Shown here: piece by piece, positions 57,999 through 64,000 of the stretch | Layout: each line of letters starts with the position of its first letter | Position numbering within the stretch: position 1 is the first letter of the stretch | The notes under the pieces: model-generated | What the model saw: the letters and a program-made list of their open reading frames with translations, nothing else | Told to the model about the DNA's origin: nothing | Database searches by the model: none | Origin: Paraburkholderia rhynchosiae | GTDB lineage: Bacteria; Pseudomonadota; Gammaproteobacteria; Burkholderiales; Burkholderiaceae | Reading direction: 5' to 3' | Assembly (NCBI RefSeq): GCF_002879865.1 | Contig: NZ_PNXY01000004.1 | Span: forward strand, 186,001 to 250,000 | DNA: 64,000 bases | Made by a program: the position numbers and the translations under genes

Positions 57999-60900
57999 TT
58001 ATCCAACGCCAGGCCGGTTCGGCGGCGCCGTCTCGCTATTGCCTTCAGCGCCGTCACGATGACGGCGCGCGAGGCGCGTATGAATGGCGGCGAACACCAG
58101 TGGCACGAAAAACAGCGTGGACACCGTCGCAAAGAGCAATCCGCCAATCACTGCGCGGCCGAGCGGCGCATTCTGCTCGGCGCCCTCGCCGAGACCGAGC
58201 GCCATCGGAATCATGCCGATGATCATCGCGAAGGCGGTCATCAACACCGGGCGAATGCGGCTCGCTCCCGCTTCGAGCGCGGCAGTCAGCGGCGGCGCGC
58301 CGGCGGAAAGCCGCTGACGCGCGAACGCCACCATCAGAATACTGTTGGCCGTGGCGACGCCCATCGTCATGATCGCGCCGGTCAGTGCCGGCACGCTCAA
58401 ATGCGTGCCCGTCAGGAAGAGTATCCATACGATGCCGGCCAATGCCGCAGGCAACGCGCTGACGATAATCAGCGGATCGACCCACGACTGGAAGTTCACC
58501 ACGATCAGCAGATACACGAGCACGATCGCCATCGCCACGCCGAGGCCAAGACCGAAGTACGAACTGCGCATGGTCTGCACCTGGCCACGCACGGTGATCT
58601 GGCTGCCGCGCGGCAGCGACGCGCGCGCGTTGTCGACCAGCTTGTCGACCTGATCCGCGACGCTGCCGAGATCGCGTCTATCGACGCTCACATACAGATT
58701 GATCACGGGCCGGATGTTGTAGTGCGTGACAACCGCGAACTGGTTTTGCGGCGACACGCGCACCAGATTGCCGAGCAGTTGCGTCGGTCCCGTTGCGGAG
58801 CCGGACACCGGCGTGCGCAACAGGTCGTCGATCGATGAAATGCGGTACTGCGGCGTTTGCACTGCCACGTTGTACTCGACGCCGTTGCGGTCGTTGTACC
58901 AGAACCCGGGCGACGTCTGCGAGCTTCCCGACAGCGAAATCAGCACGTTTTGCGCGACATTGCTCGCGGTCAGATTGAGTTGCTGCAGACGCGTGCGGTC
59001 CATCTGCAGGTTGATCGCGGGCTCATCGAGCTTCTGCTGGATATGGGTGTCGACGGTACCCGGAATCATGCGTACCTGTTTCAACAGCTTGCGCGCAACG
59101 TCGAAATTGCCCAGTTGATCCACGCCGGAAATTTGCACGTCCACCGCTGCAGGAAGGCCGAAGTTGAGGATCTGCGTGACGATGTCGGCGGGTTGAAAGA
59201 AGAACTCCACGCCGGGAAAGCGTTGCGGCAACATGGCGCGTAGCTTGTCTATATAGATTTGCGTCGGCTCGTGGCCTTCATTAAGCGCGATCTGAATCTC
59301 GCCGTCGAGCGTGCCGATCGTCCCTGCATTGCTGTACGAAAGATTGATACCGCTATACGGCAAGCCGAGATTATCGAGTATCGTGCCGAGTTCTTTCGGG
59401 GGCACGACCTCGCGAATCACTTTCTCGACCTCGTCGGCAAGACGGGCAGTTTCCTCGATGCGCGTGCCGGTCGGCGCTCGCATATGCAAGCGGATATTGC
59501 CCGCGTCGACGCTCGGGAAGAAGTCTTCGCCGAGCACGAAAACCAGACCCATCGAAACTACGCAGAAGCCGAGAAACAGGCTGCCGAATCGGCCGCGGCG
59601 CACGAGCAGGCTGCTGAGAATCACAATGTACGCCGCTCGCATGCGCTCAAAGCCGTTGTCGAAGCGTCGATAAAGACGCGCGAACAGACTGGGCTTCGCG
59701 TCGGCCTTCGGCTTGTGCGCGTGGCCCATCAGCAGCATCGCCAAAGTCGGCACCAGTGTGCGCGACAGAATGTACGAAGCGAGCATCGCGAACACGACCG
59801 CCTCGGCCAGCGGCACGAACAGATAGCGCGCCACGCCGGTCAGAAAGAACATCGGCACGAAGACGATGCAGATACACAGCGTCGAGACGAGCGCGGGAAC
59901 GGCGATTTCGCCGGCGCCTTCGAGAATCGCATCGTGCAGATTCGTGCCCATATGCAGATGCCGCTCGATGTTCTCGATCGTGACCGTGGCATCGTCGACG
60001 AGAATACCCACTGCAAGCGCGAGACCGCCGAGCGTCATGATGTTGATGGTCTGCCCGAGCGCATGCAACGCGATCAGCGAAGAAAGAATCGACAGCGGAA
60101 TCGAGACCGCGATGATGCACGTGCTGCGCCAGTTGCCGAGAAACAGCAGAATCATCGCGGCCGTCAGCGCGGCGGCGATCACAGCCTCGCGAACCACGCC
60201 CTGCACTGCCGCCTTCACGAATACCGACTGGTCGAACAACGCCGTGATGTTCAGATCCGGCGGCAACGCGGCGCGTGCGGTCGGCAACAAACCGTGCAGC
60301 GTATTGACGATTGAAAGCGTCGACGCACTGCCGTTCTTCAGCACCGATATCAACACGCCCCGATGACCGTTCTGCCGCACGATATTGGTTTGCGGCGAGA
60401 AACCGTCGCGCACGTGAGCGACTTCGCGCAGATACGTCGTCGCGCCGTTGACGGTGCGCACCGGAATATCGTTGAGTCCTTCCAGCGTCGGCGGCGAGCC
60501 GTTCATGTTGATCGTGTATTCCTTCTTTCCGATCTTCGCTGTCCCGGTTGGCAGGATCAGGTTTTGCGCATTGAACGCACTGACCACGTCCAATGGCGTA
60601 AGACCTTTGGTCAGCAACGCGCGCGTATTCAGGTCGACGGAAATCAGCCGCGATTTGCCGCCGTACGGATAGGGCACGGCCGCGCCGGGGATCGTCACGA
60701 GTTGCGGCCGCAGGAAGTTCAGCGCCGTATCGTTGAGTTGCTGTTCGGAAAGCTTGGCGCTCGACAAGCCAAGCTGGATCACCGGAATGCTCGACGCGGA
60801 ATAGCTGATCACCAGAGGCGGCGTGGCGCCAGGCGGCATCTGCTTGAGCTGTGCCTGTTCGACCGCCACGGTCTGTGCAATCGCCGTCTGAATGTTCGCA

Positions 60901-61196
60901 TTCGGCTGCAGAAACACCTTCAGGATCGTGATGCCCGCGAGCGATTGCGACTCGATGTGCTCGATGTCGTTGACCGTGGTCGTTAAACTGCGTTCGTTGA
61001 CCGAGGCGATCCGATGGGCCATGTCCTCAGCGGACAAACCGTTGTACGTCCAGATGATACTTACCACCGGAATGTTGATTTCCGGCAGCACGTCGACCGG
61101 CGTGGTGAACAGCACGAAAGGCGTCGCCAGCAGGATCAGAATGGCCATCACGATGAACGTGTAGGGCCGCTTAAGCGCAACGTTGACGATCCACAT
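57999..61196 (-). CDS. RND efflux permease (module 2)
   Basis: A 1065-residue RND transporter. It starts MWIVNVALKRPYTFIVMAIL and has GILVDDATVTIENIERHLHMG in TM4 with the Asp pair. It lacks the CusA-type (HME) opening, so it belongs with HAE-type drug or organic-compound pumps, in the branch whose members carry LVPVLP/DVLPEINIPVVSI-like starts. Two periplasmic loops and twelve membrane segments are visible. The C-terminus ends with a ~25-residue hydrophilic tail (RHRDGAEGNSETAPP). It is the first gene of the module, so the 186-base gap upstream should hold the promoter used by all five genes. Confidence 0.93.
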   Translation of the reverse strand: MWIVNVALKRPYTFIVMAILILLATPFVLFTTPVDVLPEINIPVVSIIWTYNGLSAEDMAHRIASVNERSLTTTVNDIEHIESQSLAGITILKVFLQPNANIQTAIAQTVAVEQAQLKQMPPGATPPLVISYSASSIPVIQLGLSSAKLSEQQLNDTALNFLRPQLVTIPGAAVPYPYGGKSRLISVDLNTRALLTKGLTPLDVVSAFNAQNLILPTGTAKIGKKEYTINMNGSPPTLEGLNDIPVRTVNGATTYLREVAHVRDGFSPQTNIVRQNGHRGVLISVLKNGSASTLSIVNTLHGLLPTARAALPPDLNITALFDQSVFVKAAVQGVVREAVIAAALTAAMILLFLGNWRSTCIIAVSIPLSILSSLIALHALGQTINIMTLGGLALAVGILVDDATVTIENIERHLHMGTNLHDAILEGAGEIAVPALVSTLCICIVFVPMFFLTGVARYLFVPLAEAVVFAMLASYILSRTLVPTLAMLLMGHAHKPKADAKPSLFARLYRRFDNGFERMRAAYIVILSSLLVRRGRFGSLFLGFCVVSMGLVFVLGEDFFPSVDAGNIRLHMRAPTGTRIEETARLADEVEKVIREVVPPKELGTILDNLGLPYSGINLSYSNAGTIGTLDGEIQIALNEGHEPTQIYIDKLRAMLPQRFPGVEFFFQPADIVTQILNFGLPAAVDVQISGVDQLGNFDVARKLLKQVRMIPGTVDTHIQQKLDEPAINLQMDRTRLQQLNLTASNVAQNVLISLSGSSQTSPGFWYNDRNGVEYNVAVQTPQYRISSIDDLLRTPVSGSATGPTQLLGNLVRVSPQNQFAVVTHYNIRPVINLYVSVDRRDLGSVADQVDKLVDNARASLPRGSQITVRGQVQTMRSSYFGLGLGVAMAIVLVYLLIVVNFQSWVDPLIIVSALPAALAGIVWILFLTGTHLSVPALTGAIMTMGVATANSILMVAFARQRLSAGAPPLTAALEAGASRIRPVLMTAFAMIIGMIPMALGLGEGAEQNAPLGRAVIGGLLFATVSTLFFVPLVFAAIHTRLARRHRDGAEGNSETAPPNRPGVG

Positions 61197-61382
61197 GAAA
61201 CGCGCCGAAGTAAGGTGAAGGTGAATTCGAGCTTATGCTAGATCGCTAGAACCAACACCTGCATGGCGCGAAAATGGCGGAATTGTCAGGAAGCTTATCG
61301 TAAGAAAAGAGTATTGCCAGGCGGCTCTGCACAATGGCCGGCCGCCCTTTCATTTCAATTTGCCTACGCTTTTTTCATACGT

Positions 61383-61817
61383 TCACTTGGCGAAAAGCGA
61401 CGACATATCGGCAAACGCCTTAAATTCCAGCGCATTGCCCGATGGATCCAGGAAGAACATCGTCGCCTGTTCGCCGACTTCGCCCTTGAAACGCACGTGC
61501 GGTTCGATGATGAAGTCGATGCCCGCCTTTTGCAGCTTGTCCGCGGCGGCCTGCCATTGCTCCATGGAAAGCACCGCGCCGAAGTGGCGCACCGGCACGG
61601 CGTCGCCGTCGACCTTGCTGGTCTCACGGTGGCCAACTTCTTCCGGCGCCAGATGCGCGACGATCTGGTGCCCATAAAAGTTGAAATCGACCCACTCCTC
61701 CGAACTGCGCCCTTCCGGGCAGCCCAGCAACTCGCCATAGAACTGCCGCGCCGCAGTCAGGCTATGGACGGGAAATGCCAGATGAAACGGCGGCAAGACG
61801 GTTTGCGCAACGCTCAT
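61383..61817 (-). CDS. VOC-family (glyoxalase/dioxygenase-like) protein
   Basis: A 144-residue protein of the vicinal-oxygen-chelate fold. It opens with [29 protein letters not shown], carrying the first metal-ligand His, and later shows [13 protein letters not shown] with a second His and [17 protein letters not shown] with the ligand Glu. The two beta-alpha-beta-beta-beta halves are clear. Members include glyoxalase-like and ring-cleavage enzymes; the reaction cannot be named. The ATG at 61817 is chosen by homology; the frame is open further to 61871. It is divergent from a LysR gene with a dyad in between, so that LysR is its likely regulator. Confidence 0.85.
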   Translation of the reverse strand: MSVAQTVLPPFHLAFPVHSLTAARQFYGELLGCPEGRSSEEWVDFNFYGHQIVAHLAPEEVGHRETSKVDGDAVPVRHFGAVLSMEQWQAAADKLQKAGIDFIIEPHVRFKGEVGEQATMFFLDPSGNALEFKAFADMSSLFAK

Positions 61818-61895
61818 GGTGTGAAGACTCGCTGTTTGTGAGGAGGTTGAAATGGGCCGCGCATTGGGCACGGCGGACTATTGGCTCAAAGTTTA

Positions 61896-61913
61896 ACCAC
61901 AAGTAAAAGTGGT
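61896..61913. promoter_or_regulatory. Candidate LysR operator between VOC and LysR genes
   Basis: ACCAC (61896-61900) and GTGGT (61909-61913) form a dyad with an 8-base AT-rich centre. It lies in the 150-base gap between the divergent VOC and LysR genes, next to an AT-rich GATATATATT stretch. LysR proteins bind such interrupted dyads and often control the divergent gene. Confidence 0.45.
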
Positions 61914-61967
61914 GCAAAACGATATATATTTGAGCTGACCAACACCAGAATCGATCAATCAGCAACG

Positions 61968-62843
61968 ATGCTCAGCGAACTCAGAACCCTTATCGCCGTG
62001 AGCCAGTACGGCACGTTTTCCGGCGCGGGCGCCCGCATCGGCCTGACGCAGTCGGCCGTCAGCGCGCAGATGCAGCGGCTTGAAGAGCAACTCGGCTTCG
62101 CGCTATTCGACCGCACGGGCCGCTCGGCCACGCTCAACGACGCGGGGCGCGAAACGCTCGTGCTGGCCGAGGAAATGATGACGCTCTATGCGCGCCTCTC
62201 TGAACGCGGCGCAGGCGCGGCGGAAAGCGGCATGCTGCGCATAGGCGCAATTGCATCGGCGCAGGTGTCGTTTGTCGCCGACGCATTGGCCCGCTTTCGC
62301 GAGGACCACCCAGGCTGGCGGATTCGCGTCGTGCCGGGCGTGTCGCTCAATCTGCTTGGACAGGTCGACTCGGGCGAACTTGATCTGGCCGTCATCATCA
62401 AGCCGCCATTCGCACTGCCGTCGGAACTGGAGTGGCGCACGCTCGTCACCGAACCGTTCGTGCTACTCGTGCCGAAAGCACTCACACGCGGCAAGCGATC
62501 GTGGCGCGAACTGTTAAAGAGCGAGCCGTTTATCCGCTACGACCGGGCCTCGTTCGGCGGCCGGCTGGTCGACCGTTTTCTGCGCCGTTCACGGCTCAAT
62601 GTGCAGGACGTGCTCGAGCTCGACGAATTGCCGGCGATCGTGCAACTGGTCGCGCGCGGCATTGGCGTCGCGCTGATTCCGGACACCGTGGGCCTCGGCA
62701 AATGGCCCGCCGGCGTCGCCGCGTTGCCGCTCGAAGACGCGACGTTCGATCGCGAGATCGGCCTCGTGCAACGTCCGAAGCATAGCCGGCAGGCGGTGGC
62801 CGGCGCGCTAGCCGATTGCATCGGCACCGCGGCAAAAGGATAA
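61968..62843 (+). CDS. LysR-family transcriptional regulator
   Basis: A 291-residue LysR-type regulator with an N-terminal helix-turn-helix (LRTLIAVSQYGTFSGAGARIGLTQSAVSAQMQRLEEQLGFALFDRTGR) and a C-terminal effector-binding domain starting near residue 90. The ATG at 61968 places the HTH at its usual position; the frame is open to 61881. It is divergent from the VOC gene, and the LysE exporter gene lies 114 bases downstream on the same strand. Either may be its target. The co-inducer is unknown. Confidence 0.88.
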   Translation: MLSELRTLIAVSQYGTFSGAGARIGLTQSAVSAQMQRLEEQLGFALFDRTGRSATLNDAGRETLVLAEEMMTLYARLSERGAGAAESGMLRIGAIASAQVSFVADALARFREDHPGWRIRVVPGVSLNLLGQVDSGELDLAVIIKPPFALPSELEWRTLVTEPFVLLVPKALTRGKRSWRELLKSEPFIRYDRASFGGRLVDRFLRRSRLNVQDVLELDELPAIVQLVARGIGVALIPDTVGLGKWPAGVAALPLEDATFDREIGLVQRPKHSRQAVAGALADCIGTAAKG

Positions 62844-62957
62844 AACGCGGCGTACACGAAGGATTGTGCCGATCGACGCTCGCTCAACTGTATCTGTGCG
62901 AGCCGCACGGCGGCGCGCAGAATCGATGATCCCGTTGTCTGCCCCGAGGCTCAACTC

Positions 62958-63596
62958 ATGATCGCCAGCACCTTTCTCACCGCCGATGTCCTGTTCGCCT
63001 ACAGCGCGTACTTCGTCGGCACGGCAAGCCCTGGGCCGAGCAATCTGGCGATCATGTCTCTGGCAATGAGCGCGGGCCGTCGTTCGGCGCTCATCTTCGC
63101 GCTGGGCGTCGTGTCCGGTTCGTTCTTCTGGGCGCTGCTGGCGTCGTTGGGTCTGTCGGCGGTGCTCGCTACTTACTCGCAATGCCTCGTCGCCATCAAG
63201 ATCGCCGGCGGGCTTTATCTGCTATGGCTCGGCTTCAAATCGGCGCGCTCGGCCTTCGCTCCAGGCAAATTGCCGGCGAGCGAGGCACGCGAGGACGAGC
63301 CGCTCAGGCGGCTCTATTTGCGCGGCCTGCTGCTGCATCTTACGAACCCGAAAGCCATTCTGGTGTGGATGTCGATCGTTTCGCTCGCCATGTCGACGGC
63401 GAGCGGCACGTCGCATACCGCACCCGTCGTGCTCGGCTGCATGTGCATCGGCGTATCGGTGTTCAGCAGTTACGCGGTGCTGTTTTCGACGGCATCTGCG
63501 CGGCGTGTGTATATGGCGATCCGGCGCTGGCTCGACGGTTCGCTCGCGATCATGTTCGGCTTTGCCGGCCTCAAGATACTGACGTCGAAGAGCTAG
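62958..63596 (+). CDS. LysE/RhtB-family amino acid exporter
   Basis: A 212-residue membrane protein with about six hydrophobic segments. The hallmark near the N-terminus is TASPGPSNLAIMSLAMSAGRRSAL, followed by KIAGGLYLLWLGFKSARSA and, in the middle, GLLLHLTNPKAILVWMSI. This is the LysE/RhtB/RhtC type, which exports amino acids or homoserine lactone-like compounds. The substrate cannot be predicted. It ends 12 bases before the convergent SulP gene. Confidence 0.88.
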   Translation: MIASTFLTADVLFAYSAYFVGTASPGPSNLAIMSLAMSAGRRSALIFALGVVSGSFFWALLASLGLSAVLATYSQCLVAIKIAGGLYLLWLGFKSARSAFAPGKLPASEAREDEPLRRLYLRGLLLHLTNPKAILVWMSIVSLAMSTASGTSHTAPVVLGCMCIGVSVFSSYAVLFSTASARRVYMAIRRWLDGSLAIMFGFAGLKILTSKS

Positions 63597-63608
63597 GCGG
63601 GCGGCGCT

Positions 63609-64000
63609 TCAACTGGCCATGGGCTGTTCGACACCTGCTGCGCGCAGCGCTTCGTGCAACGTGCCGAAAATACAGCTCGAGTCGATGATCGGCGTAATGC
63701 CGTGCCGGTCCATATCGGAGCGCAAATAGCGGTTCACGCGCGCGAAGATCACCTTGATGCCATTGCGTTTCAACAGACCGCACAATTCGCCCACCGAGCG
63801 TGACGCCGAATAGTCGAGGTCGGTAATCGCGCTCGCGTCGATCACGAACCAGCGCACCGCGCTCGGCGCATGAGCGATCAGACGGCGCGTATCGTCGACG
63901 AAAAAATGGTCGTTCGCATAGAACAGGTCCGCCCCAAAGCGATAAACGATCAGCCCCGGCGCGGTCTGCGTGCCGGGCACCGCGGGCACCGGCACCCACA
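63609..64000 (-). CDS. SulP-type transporter, C-terminal STAS part (partial)
   Basis: The C-terminal ~130 residues of a protein that runs off the right edge of the window. The visible part matches a STAS domain attached to SulP anion transporters: GLIVYRFGADLFYANDHFFVDDTRRLI, then WFVIDASAITDLDYSASRSVGELCGLL and KVIFARVNRYLRSDM. The conserved IDxSAITDLDYSAS run is the regulatory nucleotide-binding/phosphorylation loop of STAS. The frame is open through the last complete codon, and the GTG at 63995 is not a likely true start. The membrane part should lie beyond 64000. Confidence 0.85.
   Translation of the reverse strand, partial: WVPVPAVPGTQTAPGLIVYRFGADLFYANDHFFVDDTRRLIAHAPSAVRWFVIDASAITDLDYSASRSVGELCGLLKRNGIKVIFARVNRYLRSDMDRHGITPIIDSSCIFGTLHEALRAAGVEQPMAS

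Noticed and set aside
61238..61249. CTAG-N4-CTAG upstream of the module 2 permease as regulator site
   Set aside because: Only a short symmetric element with no second copy; not enough to call an operator for the CusR-like regulator.

Overview
The window reads as a chromosomal segment of a high-G+C betaproteobacterium, most likely Paraburkholderia/Burkholderia. The reasons are dense GC-rich coding on both strands, the hpa operon layout with hpaG split into G1 and G2, the bcsD-P-Q-A-B-Z-C cellulose operon, and two RND pumps that each carry a two-component system. I see no insertion sequence, prophage, CRISPR array, tRNA or rRNA. Species is inferred from gene content only.

Layout. 0.35-4.9 kb: a TonB-dependent receptor, a YfiR-like periplasmic protein and a CHASE8-GGDEF-EAL c-di-GMP enzyme, apparently one operon. 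4.9-7.4 kb: a marR / isochorismatase-like / MFS operon with a strong dyad at its promoter. 7.7-12.6 kb: an MHS transporter, an orphan sulfotransferase-like gene, a LysR regulator and a D-serine-dehydratase-like PLP enzyme. 12.6-19.2 kb: hpaR divergent from hpaG1-G2-E-D-F-H-I, the homoprotocatechuate meta-cleavage pathway, with a perfect dyad over the hpaG1 promoter.

19.3-35.0 kb: a membrane GGDEF-EAL protein divergent from a complete cellulose synthase operon (bcsD, P, Q, A, B, Z, C) that ends in a strong hairpin. BcsC carries a roughly 285-residue Gln/Pro/Tyr-rich insert between its TPRs and its barrel. 35.5-38.7 kb: a hybrid histidine kinase with two receiver domains and a small membrane protein.

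38.7-47.1 kb (minus strand): an RND efflux operon OMF-MFP-RND followed by OmpR-like regulator and kinase genes, with an EF-hand-like protein upstream. 47.3-52.9 kb: a candidate 45-aa small protein, an 81-aa protein coupled to a formate/nitrite-type channel, an anion permease, two YceI proteins and dinB. 52.9-61.2 kb (minus strand): a second RND module (RND-MFP-OMF-regulator-kinase). 61.4-64 kb: a VOC protein divergent from a LysR regulator, a LysE exporter, and the STAS end of a SulP transporter cut by the window edge.

Two themes recur. One is cyclic-di-GMP and exopolysaccharide: two GGDEF-EAL proteins, a YfiR partner, and a PilZ-bearing BcsA. The other is envelope transport with linked sensing: two RND pumps, each followed by its own regulator-kinase pair. 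The least explained pieces are the receptor/YfiR/CHASE8 triad, the Cache/PDC-like tail on the bcs-linked GGDEF-EAL protein, the BcsC insert, and the 45-aa ORF.
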